A model generated the notes under the pieces. That model searched no databases, had not been told where the DNA came from, and worked only from the letters and a program-made list of their open reading frames with translations. Of a stretch of 11,628 bases of DNA, positions 1 through 8,245 are shown one piece after another. The translations under genes and the position numbers were made by a program. Within the stretch, counting starts at the first letter, position 1. Each line of letters opens with the position of its first letter. This DNA comes from Euperipatoides rowelli (Eukaryota > Onychophora > Udeonychophora > Euonychophora > Peripatopsidae), in assembly GCA_003024985.2 (NCBI GenBank), contig PXIH01S0005915.1; one strand, 5' to 3'.

Positions 1-288
1 TACTGATTCATAATACACTGGATATCTGTATTATGTATTTTTGTTACATCACTGTGTAGCACCTGAAACAATGTAATGTACCACTAGTGGTACATGTCCC
101 GCAGTTTGAGAATCCCTGATCTATAATGTATAAGAGAAAAAATACTGATTCGTAATACACTGGATATCTGTAGAAGTATTTGTCTTTTTGTTACATCTCT
201 GTGTACCACCTGAGACAACTTAATGTATCACTAGTGGTGTATGTAGCACAGTTTGACGATCCCTGATCTACAGTATGTTTTAATAAAT
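1..288 (-). repeat. Two tandem copies of a hAT-type transposon end
   Basis: Two diverged copies of a unit of about 142-147 bp stand head to tail. Both begin TACTGATTC (1 and 143) and end in a hAT-like terminus, read on the minus strand as CAGGGATTCTCAAACTG (ending at 118) and CAGGGATCGTCAAACTG (ending at 265). A CAG-NGG-TTCTCAAACTG-like start followed by a CACTAGTGG block is typical of many animal hAT elements and their MITEs. The bases just outside each terminus (ATCTA) are the same in both copies. This suggests the unit was duplicated in tandem together with its flank rather than inserted twice. No transposase sequence is present. The first copy may extend beyond the window. Confidence 0.6.
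76..95. repeat. Perfect 20-bp palindrome in hAT subterminal region
   Basis: The core GTACCACTAGTGGTAC and two further bases on each side are perfectly self-complementary. The second tandem copy carries a decayed version (ATCACTAGTGGTGT, around 227-240). The site sits about 25 bp inside the terminus, where hAT transposases often bind subterminal motifs. The binding role is inferred. Confidence 0.6.
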
Positions 289-775
289 GAAATTATTTGC
301 AAATTTTGATTTATTTATTTCTATTCAAAGTTTCAACCAAACATAATATCATTAAACTTAATTAGGTCTAAAAATTTTTTTTTTTGGTTAAGGGGATTAA
401 CCTACATTACCTTTCAATTTTCCCGCAAAGGGGGGGGGGGGGGGGCAAACTATGTAGATCCAGGCTTGCCGCCAGTCGATTTCCACTTTGATTTTTTTTT
501 TTTGGGTACATGCCACCGATGTCACTGTATGAGTTTATTATATGATAATCTTGTTTGGTCCTAAAGGATTCTATGATAAACATTCCTGTTCCATTATTAT
601 TATTGCTTTATTTATTTTCAAAGATAAATAAATACCTGTTAGATGTTTGATACAATAATAATCCAAATAAATAGCATTTCCACTTCCACAAATTTCCTTA
701 ATAATAATAATACAATAATAATTAGCACGGGAAAGACAGACTGTACAGTTGTCCCAGATCTGAGGTCGATAATTA
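289..775. other. AT-rich stretch with a long G tract; no gene seen
   Basis: Low-complexity AT-rich DNA interrupted by an uninterrupted run of 16 G (430-445) and short poly-T runs. The segment after the G tract (GCAAACTATGTAGATCC and on) looks like part of an interspersed repeat, but I cannot name the family. Trinucleotide ATA/AAT runs occur at 595-605 and 700-722. The open frame over 571-822 on the minus strand consists largely of these runs and is not credible as a gene. Confidence 0.4.
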
Positions 776-1020
776 TTAGATATGATCACATGGACCCATG
801 CGCTCATTGAACACAAACGCATACCTCAACATGATCATAAACGGGACAGAGATGGGAGATAAAATGTTCTTTCCTGTCAGATCTGGCATTTCTACCCAAC
901 TCCGCCAGACCAGAACATATTTATCAGTAGGAGAGTTGGATGAAACAGTAGAAGTTTTTAGTAAGAGGGTAATAAGGAACAGCCCTTTGAGCACTATCTC
1001 CACTTCCACAAATTTCCTTA
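679..1020. repeat. 22-bp direct repeat flanking a 300-bp segment
   Basis: The same 22 bases (TCCACTTCCA through TTTCCTTA) occur at 679-700 and 999-1020, in the same orientation and 320 bp apart. The copies are identical over this length, and the sequences outside them diverge quickly. This could be an old duplication or the edges of an inserted segment. Confidence 0.6.
776..1009 (-). other. Unrecognised open segment, possible exon or repeat body
   Basis: This 77-codon minus-strand open frame lies in a segment visibly richer in G+C than its surroundings. The translation begins with a hydrophobic stretch (residues 5-18, VLKGLFLITLLL) that could pass for a signal peptide. It then has a mixed, non-repetitive composition (KYVLVWRSWVEMPDLTG). 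The opposite strand is also open for 86 codons (798-1058), so openness alone is weak evidence. I recognise no family. A 22-bp direct repeat lies at 679-700 and 999-1020, one copy overlapping the start of this frame, so the segment may instead be the body of a mobile or duplicated sequence. Confidence 0.2.
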
Positions 1021-1059
1021 AGATTATAAATTATAAGATAATACAAATATTAAAGTGAG

Positions 1060-1600
1060 CTGTCAGCCTGACAAAAGGTGGAATAGAAAAAGAGTTGGGA
1101 TACTATTTATACGTTGGGTTAAAATATTTGATTTCATGTTACTATTAGATCCTATTTTCACGTCTAGTTACTCTTTACTCTGATCCTCAGCCACAGTTTA
1201 TAGAGTTCAAGTAAAGAGAGGGAGGGTCTAGAAATGTGATAGAGGGGGAAATTGGAGTTTTGTACATAGGCTTACTGTATTTTTAAAATCATAGCAATTT
1301 TAATGTCCTTTTGTTTTACTTTTTTAATAATACCGGTACTACATCAAATATTTAAAAATAATCAAGTGATACCCAAACCTTATGATGATCAAGAATTTGA
1401 ACGTTAGTAACAACTATTCATGATAAGGAATCAGCGAGAATTGTTTTTTGTACAACATTGCTGATAGATCGTCAAATACTCTAATGCTAATAATAACTGC
1501 AAACCTAACCCGTTCAAAATTATATTCAATCACATTGTTAATTTCAATATTTTATACTAATTTGTCTTAACTGTCAATAATGTTTTTTAAAAGTCCATTT
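1060..1600. other. No gene seen; AT-rich intergenic DNA
   Basis: Only short open frames and AT-rich sequence are visible. A small palindrome, TGTCAGCCTGACA, lies near 1060-1073. I see no RNA gene, promoter architecture or mobile-element terminus that I can defend. Confidence 0.4.
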
Positions 1601-1819
1601 TTTATATTTTTATAAATAAACAGTGTTGTTTTTTTTTTGCAGAGGAGAGGGGCAAAAAAGTGATAAATTTTATTATTATGCTTTTTGAATTTCCTGCCCC
1701 AATCGACTCTAAAATAAATTCCTGGGTTCGACCAATAGTTTTCAAGATGGTAGCACTTCCGGTTTTGGAGTTATGATTCCTATTCTGATTTTCACTCAAA
1801 AATAAACCACTTACGATTG

Positions 1820-2340
1820 CCATACCTCGTTTTCAATAAGCTATTCGAACCCTATGTCTTCAGGCACCCCAAATTAAACATTTTTTTTAAAATCGTACAA
1901 TGTTGAACCAGTTACTTTTGCTACCTTAGGAATGTAAATTATCATATTTATTAACTTATTGTGAATCACTCAAGTGTAAAGCATAACTAGTAAAAAACGC
2001 TGTATCTCGGTAACCGTTCATCATAGAAACACGGGGTTTGAACTCCTATGCCTAAAAAAAAATTGTTTCTACAAATTTTAAATCCCCCTGAAAGTCATAT
2101 TTTTTAATGTTTGCTAGATTCTTGCATGTAAAATTCATAGCTCCCTATGTTAAAGGTATGGATGTCTACCATAGGTAGGTGTATTACAACACATTATGGT
2201 ATAAAATTTAAAAATCTTGCAAGTCTTGGTATTGGAAAATATTTAAAATATTTCCGAGTCCAAAAATAATCGACATTAAAAATGCTGTATTTCAGCAATT
2301 GTTCAAGCTAGAAACAGAGTTTGGTTTGTATTAATAAAAT
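1820..2340. repeat. Repeated modules of an unnamed interspersed element
   Basis: Two related modules occur in the same orientation. One is GCTGTATCTCGGTAACCG, running on to GGTTTGAACTCCTATGCCT (from about 1999). The other is GCTGTATTTCAGCAATTG, running on to AGAGTTTGG (from about 2283). A weaker third copy may start near 1820 (CATACCTCG ... TTCGAACCCTATGTCTT). The spacing of about 285 bp between the clearer copies and the shared order of blocks indicate a tandem or composite repeat. I cannot assign a family, and the modules contain no protein-coding signal. Confidence 0.4.
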
Positions 2341-2390
2341 AATTTCTTAATTTGAAATTAACCCTCTATCATTCAAGATTTTTTCGCAAC

Positions 2391-2835
2391 TCTAGGATAT
2401 CTAGGTACTCTAGTCCTATACTTCCAATGCTAAATTTTATGCAAGGTAAAAAATATTCTAAATGTTTACGGTAATACCCTACCCTAATATAATGCTGCAG
2501 GCAGTTTTACATAGCATTGTGGATATTATCAAATAACATGACCCAATGGTAACATTCGATTATATTATAGGGAAATGCATTATAACAAGATTTCTAAGAG
2601 TGATTAATGATATCCGATCATCCACATATCTGATTTTGAACTCTAGCATAATATCTACTCTAAGTTCTATACTCCCAATACCCCAACCTAATACAGCATC
2701 ACAGGAAGTTATACAATTCATTATGGGTAATATCACATTGCAGTAATACCAGATTACATTATAGGTAAGTGCATTCTAACACAACTAAATGAGTCATATT
2801 TCTAGGAGTGGTTGATGACGCCACACATCTATATA
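2391..2835 (+). repeat. Diverged tandem repeat, about 200-250 bp unit, two copies
   Basis: Copy 1 (2391-2640) and copy 2 (2641-2835) share blocks in the same order. These are a TATCTA-CTCTAG-CTATACT block (2398 and 2651), a GCAGG/CAGGAAGTT block, then ATTATAGG-AA/TAAGTGCATT (near 2564 and 2759), and TTTCTAAGAGTG-TT-ATGA/TTTCTAGGAGTGGTTGATGA. Copy 2 lacks about 45 bp containing the AAAATATTCTAA block that copy 1 keeps. A third partial copy lies at 5514-5640. An open frame on the plus strand here (2546-2746) is repeat sequence. Confidence 0.6.
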
Positions 2836-2895
2836 CCTACCTAGCCATACAAACACCTATCGATACATGCACAACCACCCATACATCTGTCGTAA
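2821..2895 (+). repeat. Short minisatellite tract, same family as 5246-5480
   Basis: A degenerate CC-AT-ACA-rich tract includes CACCTATCGATACATGCA followed by CAACCACCC (2854-2880). The corresponding 27 bases at 5414-5440 differ at only three positions. It directly follows the second tandem unit of the neighbouring repeat, so unit and minisatellite appear to belong to one composite repeat. Confidence 0.6.
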
Positions 2896-2996
2896 ACCTA
2901 TACGGTATTAGTTTCATATTACAGCTAGTAATTCTGTCATGATAGTGTTCATGTTCATTTTGGAACACTGTTTTATCTCAAGACAGAATACCAATT

Positions 2997-3152
2997 TTAT
3001 AAAACTAAATTATTTCTTAATCTTATAGACTCTATAGCATCCGGCATGAGGAGTTTGATGGCCAGATAAACACCTTTCATTCCCTCAGACAGACGACTTC
3101 TAAGAGCAAGGTGTCCGTAGAAATGCCAGTGACTATCCACACCTGTCTCCCT
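2997..3152 (-). CDS. Possible exon, His-rich, faintly multicopper-oxidase-like
   Basis: A minus-strand open stretch of 51 codons, closed by TAG upstream (3155-3153) and TAA downstream, reads GVDSHWHFYGHLALRSR followed by LSEGMKGVYLAIK. It is richer in G+C than its surroundings and not repetitive. The spacing of SHWHFYGH, then R-S-R, then EGMKGVYLAI recalls the copper-ligand segment of laccases and ascorbate oxidases (HFWHSH-x-G-x-QR-x-DG-x-x-G). It has two extra residues and lacks the exact HxH spacing. An AG usable as an acceptor (GACAG|GT, ending at 3144) lies just before the peptide, but its upstream tract is poor in pyrimidine. It may be an exon of a diverged or decayed gene, or chance. 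No partner exon was found in the window. Confidence 0.25.
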   Translation of the reverse strand, partial: RETGVDSHWHFYGHLALRSRLSEGMKGVYLAIKLLMPDAIESIRLRNNLVL

Positions 3153-3159
3153 CTACACA

Positions 3160-3900
3160 CTAGAAAACATTTAAAGACACTAAGAAAAAGACTAAAAATT
3201 TAATAAATATTACCATTATATCTCTAGAATTATCACACTTCTAACATACGCCACTGGCAACATATGATCCAGACTAGTAAATAAACTGGCCTGGAGGTAC
3301 CACTACCAGTTGCGTCACAGATAAACATAATAACCTAGAGATATAAGATGGGGGAACATTGAAGTTAATTGGAAACTCCTAAACTATATTAAACTAGCCA
3401 ACATAAATTATCTTCAATGTTGAATAAATAATAAAAATAAAATAAGCTAAAATTCCCTATCTAAAATCTATAATATTGAGACTGACATGTGATTAAGGGG
3501 GGGGGGGTAAGATTTTCATCTTCTTATCCTCAGCAGATAGAGACTGAGTACTACCCACCATAGCCTATGCAACGAACAATATAAAAAACTGGAAAAAAAA
3601 TATCAATATGTACATTCTAAATCCCTAAAAATAATAAATAAAAATGCATAATAAAATTTAACAAATTCTAAATAAAAATGTTGCTTTGCTACTCCCTTCA
3701 CAAGAAATGATCCCAACACAAACATATAACGAATTTAAATTATCAAAATTTATTTAAAACAATCAGAATATTTTTCTATAGAACGCTAAATTTCAAATTC
3801 ACTAAAAAAAATCTTTTACTTATAAAAATGTCTATATATAAAAAATATTTAATCCTCATCATTCCAGATAAGTAATATGATTAATTTTTACTTTCTTCTT
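3160..3900. other. No gene seen; AT-rich with an 11-G tract
   Basis: Highly AT-rich sequence with an 11-base G run at 3497-3507, many short A runs, and no open frame of note. Nothing here supports an RNA gene or an element terminus. Confidence 0.4.
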
Positions 3901-4265
3901 ACTGTATATGATCTGAAACGGTTATTTTTCACTGAATGCAGCAAAGTCGATCAATTATTGTAAACAGCGGAGATTTGAACTTTCGGTTCCCTCCATACTG
4001 TTGACGTAGATTGTTCATTTTCTTAACAGGAATAAATACTAATGACAAAAGTCATTTTGACCGAAGACAGCAAAGTAAACCAAACATTGTAAACAGCAGA
4101 TATTTTAACTTTTTGTTGCCTCCATACTGTTGACATAATTGTTCCAAATACTGTATATGATCAGAAATAGTTATTTTGACTGAAGACAGCAAAGTAGGCC
4201 AATATTGTAAACAGCGGAGATTTGAACTGTCTGTTCCCTCCATACTGTTGACGTAGATTGGTTTT
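3901..4265 (+). repeat. Three-copy tandem repeat, about 120-bp unit
   Basis: Three head-to-tail copies run roughly 3901-4023, 4024-4149 and 4150-4265. Copies 1 and 3 start ACTGTATATGATC. All share GCAAAGT (3941, 4070, 4189), then ATTGTAAACAGC, a TTGAAC/TTTTAAC block, and CTCCATACTGTTGAC before the unit ends. Copies 1 and 3 are closer to each other than either is to the middle copy. The AG-CAAAGT anchors are 129 and 119 bp apart. The minus-strand open frame at 4052-4243 is just one reading of this repeat. No known satellite family is recognised. Confidence 0.8.
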
Positions 4266-5200
4266 CTTGTTAGCTTGTAATTATGTCACCTCAGTCACCC
4301 AAAACTGTCAAAATTTTCCTTTTATACCTCGCCAGATCATGATTCAGTTCAGTTTATCTAAAACATCATCTGCTACAAAGAGGTAAGAGGACTGGAATTT
4401 GCGAAGATATGATTAGTCGATAATGGGTTTTAAGCAAACCATGGAGCACGAGTGGAACTTTGAAGAAAATCCCAGAAATAAATAAGGTAAACAAAAGTTA
4501 GAATTGGCTGTAGCTTGTCATATGGTAAGAAATAATTCTCGAAGTTTCGAAGAATGAAAATGATGCAATCGTTTTTGAATTAGCTTTTAAATAAAAAATG
4601 ATTTCCTTGATAAGAAATAATTAATATAATAAATATAAAATATTTCTTCATTTTCATTAGAAATAAATATTACTATTGTCTTTAAATGTTCGCAATAAAA
4701 TGTACATAAATCAAATAGTCCTTGGATATCAGAATATTTGGCTGTTTTAGAATAATATTTTCTAGAGGTGATTTAAAGGTTAAGTGTTTCGTATTTATAT
4801 ATAAATAAATATTTGGAAAAAGGGAATGTCCAATTACAGGTATTCGTTCATTGCCACAATCACAAGTTCAAAACATATAAAGATTTAATGATCAATCATT
4901 AACTGTTTTGACTTTCCTAAAATTCAGCTTTCTAACCACAAATAAATTTTGAATAAACCAACACAGATTGGCTTAACAATGAATAATGAAGTCAATCTTT
5001 CAACCTTAAGCATTATAAAAATAACTGTAATCAATTCTTTTTCCATGGAGAAACATTACAAAATTTTCATATAATATCACAAATTTATAAATAATTAGAT
5101 CTCACTGAAGATCTGAAACATAATGATAAAAAAATAACCCATAAACACTACCAAATATTATATGATCAAATATTTAAAATATAAATAACAGGTAATATAG
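4266..5200. other. No gene seen; AT-rich intergenic DNA
   Basis: No open frame of note. A good-looking 5' splice consensus (AAGAG|GTAAGAG at 4377-4388) follows a short ATG frame at 4339 (MIQFSLSKTSSATKR), but nothing downstream can be joined to it with confidence. The remainder to 5200 is AT-rich with simple ATAAATA runs. Confidence 0.35.
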
Positions 5201-5245
5201 TAAATGAGTGAACACTCATTTAAGGAGATACAGTATATCAATATA

Positions 5246-5480
5246 CATCACATCCATACAAGCACAGCCAGCCATACATGTACCCATCCATTCATACATA
5301 CAGTAAAGTACCCATCCATCAACTCACATACCCAGATGCATGCCTATCCATCGATACAAGCACAACCATCCACCATACATACCCATACATACACCTACAC
5401 ATCCCTACAAGCACACCTATTGACACATGCACAACCATCCAACCATACGCCCACCCATCGATATACACACATATTAATAT
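5246..5480 (+). repeat. Degenerate minisatellite, CCATCCATACA-type
   Basis: A long tract is built from variants of CATCCATACAAGCACA and CACAACCATCC with irregular spacing of a few tens of bases. It is rich in C and A on the plus strand and G-poor. All three plus frames and the minus strand are relatively open here because the unit lacks stop codons, which explains several overlapping open frames of 76-102 codons. Their Thr/His/Pro/Ser-rich translations are repeat artefacts. A shorter stretch of the same repeat lies at 2821-2895. Confidence 0.8.
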
Positions 5481-5513
5481 ATGCATGCCAATCAATACCC
5501 AGAGATTTTTAAA

Positions 5514-5640
5514 CTGTAGAATATCTACTCTAAGCCCTATACTCACCATACCATATTTTTAAGAAAGGGGGAAAATATTCTAAGTATTTGCTAGAGTACC
5601 CCACTCTAATAAAACATAAAGTTATGTAGAATAGTAGTGA
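5514..5640 (+). repeat. Third copy of the 2391-2835 repeat unit
   Basis: TATCTACTCTAAGCCCTATACTC (5522 on) matches the second unit at 2651. The following GGAAAATATTCTAAGTATTTGC (5571 on) matches AAAATATTCTAAATGTTTAC in the first unit (near 2451), with ACCC-ACTCTAATA after it in both. It follows the minisatellite directly here, whereas at the first locus the minisatellite comes after the units. This fits a composite repeat of alternating unit and minisatellite. Confidence 0.6.
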
Positions 5641-6468
5641 TCATCCTTAACTCCTGAGCTAGTCTCCCATCCATGTTTAATGTCATCTTTAGTTTTCCTA
5701 GATAATTTCATTTCAGATATAAGTGTATGTTCATTTTTCACCACTAAATTAGTCCTATGCTTCATTTAGGATGTCACCCCCATTGTTATAGATAATTAAT
5801 TTTTTTAATTATTACAATCCGTCAGTTTACTCAACTTAAAATTATTTCAGAAAACCACAAGACAAATTTATTTTCAAAGAGAAATAAATATTTTTTTCCT
5901 AACTTAAAATTTTTAGAATTTCAACATAAGATTTATTGAGAGTATGCTTCCATTAGACCAAATTTCTACGGTATTTAGGCCATCAGTCATGGCCTCAAGA
6001 TCAATTTGATTCCCATTTGATGGATATATACATTTCAGTTGTTGAGTATCTTCATACTCAGACAACCACTACCTGCAGTAATAATAAAAATAGTTTCACT
6101 GGAATAAAGGCTAATAAAATTCTGATAAACTAAACATGGACATATTAAGGATGGGCTAATTTATCCTCTATTCCCAACACTGATACATTGGTTTGAACAA
6201 CACCCGACAAGTACGCAAGGAAACACATAGACTACGGTATAAAATAAAATACATAATCAATCAATCAATAAATTTTCTTGATGCAACGGTAAAAGATGAT
6301 AAACCCTGGTGTGTATACAGTTAAGCTTAGCAAGACATTATTTTCTTTACCAAGTGTTTATTATATGTAAATAAAATTCTAGTTTGTTGAAAAAAATAAT
6401 TCAATTATGATTCAACACTATAAATACAATTTATTTGCAAATTAGTAAAAAATTTTGTAATATTCACT
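5641..6468. other. AT-rich intergenic DNA downstream of the DDE gene
   Basis: No gene seen. A small stem-loop lies at 6038-6066 (TGAGTAT/ATACTCA around a CTTC loop, extended by GTTGT/ACAAC past a one-base bulge). A short (AATC)n run sits near 6256-6270. Several TTTATT motifs could serve as alternative polyadenylation signals for the minus-strand gene. Confidence 0.4.
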
Positions 6469-6474
6469 TTTATT
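6469..6474 (-). terminator. Candidate polyadenylation signal of the DDE gene
   Basis: TTTATT on the plus strand reads AATAAA on the minus strand, about 64 bases after the stop codon of the DDE gene. A second AATAAA (6430-6435) follows about 40 bases further on. In such AT-rich DNA the hexamer is common, so the assignment is positional only. Confidence 0.45.
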
Positions 6475-6537
6475 CCTATCAGCTGAATTTGATATTTAGC
6501 ACAGCATTTATCATTTATAAGCAAAAAGCATCGTCTA

Positions 6538-8235
6538 TCATTCAAACATTGTTGGTTCGTTTTTAGGAACAACAAAAGCTAAACATGCGGAACCATCTAG
6601 AGATGAAGTGGGATGGCATAGTTCCAATTTGGGCAAATTGTAAGACACAGGTTGATCAGCATGAAAACTTAAAAACACACTATCATCTACAGATGAATTA
6701 GAAGACACTGGTTCGTATTTCAGCAAACATAGAGGTTCAGCTACAGATGAAGTAGAAGGTACAAGTGTATTTATAGAAAGGATGTCAGGCTGATGAATAT
6801 TTATAGTAGATTGCAAACCCGGGCTTAGAATAGACAGTTCACGTTGTTTAAGATATATACTATGCCATACAGCAAATAGTTCTGGTGCCCTGTCACAAGC
6901 CACCCCTTGCTCAACTGCCAGATGAAATTCATCCATCAGATAATTTGGGATATGCTGTTCCAGGAATTGTAAATGACTAGTAATCTCAGCAGAAGATTTT
7001 TTTGTACAACCAGAAATGTGCGGAGATTTAAAAGTTCCAGTAATAGATTTACACATTGAATAATCTACCGCATTTGGGTTGAAGGGTACTAGACCACAAT
7101 GCTGAAATCCATTAATGATTATGTTTGGTGTTAGGTTTTTCACTTCACTGGCCATCATTTCAGCAAAATGAATTTTTGTTAGTTCGGTCTCAGGATGTTT
7201 CATCCTAAAATTTTTCACAACTGTCTTCCAATTTAAATTGATTGGTTTGAAAAAGGCATAGTTACAAGGTTCCAAAATGTGGGTGGAATTAGGATATAAA
7301 GCAACTAGAATGATTTTATTTTGTTGACAAAGTTCACTTAACTGAAGAGTTAGATAAGAACAATGACCATCCACAAAAAATACAATTGGTAAGTCAATCT
7401 CAGAATTATTTAACCAAGGAAGGAAAACATTGGCCATATATTCATAAAATGTTTCCCCAGTCATCAATCCACTGTCATTCTTTCCAATGGTCCAGTCATT
7501 AGGAAATGCTCTGCCAATTTCAGTAGGCAAACGTACATATGGGTATACAACCATGGGTGGTGCAATGGTACCACTACCATTTACTGTAAGGAATATTGTC
7601 ATGAATTCTTTTTCAGGTACCCTGATTACATGATTTTCACCTTTAGGGGCTAGGACAACACCTGTCTTAGGACACAACATAAACACACAGTCGTCAGCAC
7701 TGAATACTCTTCTTCCATTATGTAAAATATTTTCAATGTCTTCTTCTATAAAAAATTCATTGATTTCTCTAAACCAGTTGCGAATATTATCTTCCGTAAC
7801 ATTCCTTCGCATTTTTTGTAGATTATTTTCTACTGTATTCAAAATTTCAGGATGCCTCTTCAAAAAAGATAGGTACCATTTCCTTCCTGGACACCCATTT
7901 GTAAAGGGAGTTTTAAGGCACTTTTTCTGCACAAGAGTTTTTACAGTTGTTAACAAGTTATCTTTGACGAACAGAAATCCTCCTCTTGTTGTATTTTTAA
8001 TCCAATTTACAATTTTTTCTTCTTCTTTAGTTGTTAGTATAGTAGATGGACCCATTTTTCTTTCTTGGGGACTTTTACCAGCAACTTTATTCTTTAGGGT
8101 TGTACGTGGAACTTTAAAAGTTTTGCTTGCAGTATGAAACGGTAATCCATTTTGAACGGCGGCAATGGCCTGGGCCATATCTTCTTTACGATAAGCGAAA
8201 AAAACTTTTTTGGATGTTGTTTTCACTTTCGGCAT
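6538..8235 (-). CDS. Pogo/Tigger-type DDE protein with HTH_psq, likely transposase-derived
   Basis: The 565-residue protein follows the pogo/Tigger transposase plan. Residues 15-54 form a psq-type helix-turn-helix (KEDMAQAIAAV to VPRTTLKNKV). Residues 62-130 form a CENP-B/Tc5-like second DNA-binding domain ending PGRKWYLSFLKRHPE. Residues 150-395 are the DDE_1 core, closing with NGFQHCGLVPFNPNAVDYS. The first two acidic residues are present: D181 in FSADDC and D289 in FFVDGH. The third position, normally D in QPAD/QPLD, is N325 in LEPCN, at the expected 36-residue offset. Loss of this metal ligand predicts no transposition, while the DNA-binding half looks intact. The tail (about 490-565) is Ser-rich with three degenerate repeats of the type TSS-x-(D/A)-x-x-x-C/F-L. 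The start at 8235 is chosen because a strong 3' splice site lies 16 bases before it. The frame stays open to 8292, which would add 19 intron-encoded residues. It may be a domesticated gene or a recently disabled transposon. No flanking inverted repeats were found. Confidence 0.85.
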   Translation of the reverse strand: MPKVKTTSKKVFFAYRKEDMAQAIAAVQNGLPFHTASKTFKVPRTTLKNKVAGKSPQERKMGPSTILTTKEEEKIVNWIKNTTRGGFLFVKDNLLTTVKTLVQKKCLKTPFTNGCPGRKWYLSFLKRHPEILNTVENNLQKMRRNVTEDNIRNWFREINEFFIEEDIENILHNGRRVFSADDCVFMLCPKTGVVLAPKGENHVIRVPEKEFMTIFLTVNGSGTIAPPMVVYPYVRLPTEIGRAFPNDWTIGKNDSGLMTGETFYEYMANVFLPWLNNSEIDLPIVFFVDGHCSYLTLQLSELCQQNKIILVALYPNSTHILEPCNYAFFKPINLNWKTVVKNFRMKHPETELTKIHFAEMMASEVKNLTPNIIINGFQHCGLVPFNPNAVDYSMCKSITGTFKSPHISGCTKKSSAEITSHLQFLEQHIPNYLMDEFHLAVEQGVACDRAPELFAVWHSIYLKQRELSILSPGLQSTINIHQPDILSINTLVPSTSSVAEPLCLLKYEPVSSNSSVDDSVFLSFHADQPVSYNLPKLELCHPTSSLDGSACLAFVVPKNEPTMFE

Positions 8236-8245
8236 TGTTGTTTTA

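Noticed and set aside
1715-1735. GGGTTCGACC resembling a tRNA T-loop
   Set aside because: No acceptor stem, D arm or anticodon arm can be drawn around it.
1602-1823. 73-codon minus-strand frame
   Set aside because: Lies in repeat-like sequence with no recognisable motif and a low-complexity end.
4052-4243. 63-codon minus-strand frame
   Set aside because: It runs across two units of the tandem repeat; no protein-like conservation between the units.
4339-4500. Short ATG frame ending in a good 5' splice consensus, with psq-like scraps after it
   Set aside because: The downstream reading contains a stop and the resemblance to a helix-turn-helix is too weak. No acceptor could be matched.
5204-5562. 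Overlapping open frames of 76-102 codons rich in Thr, His, Pro and Ser
   Set aside because: They are translations of the degenerate minisatellite in several frames and both strands; the repeat unit simply lacks stop codons.
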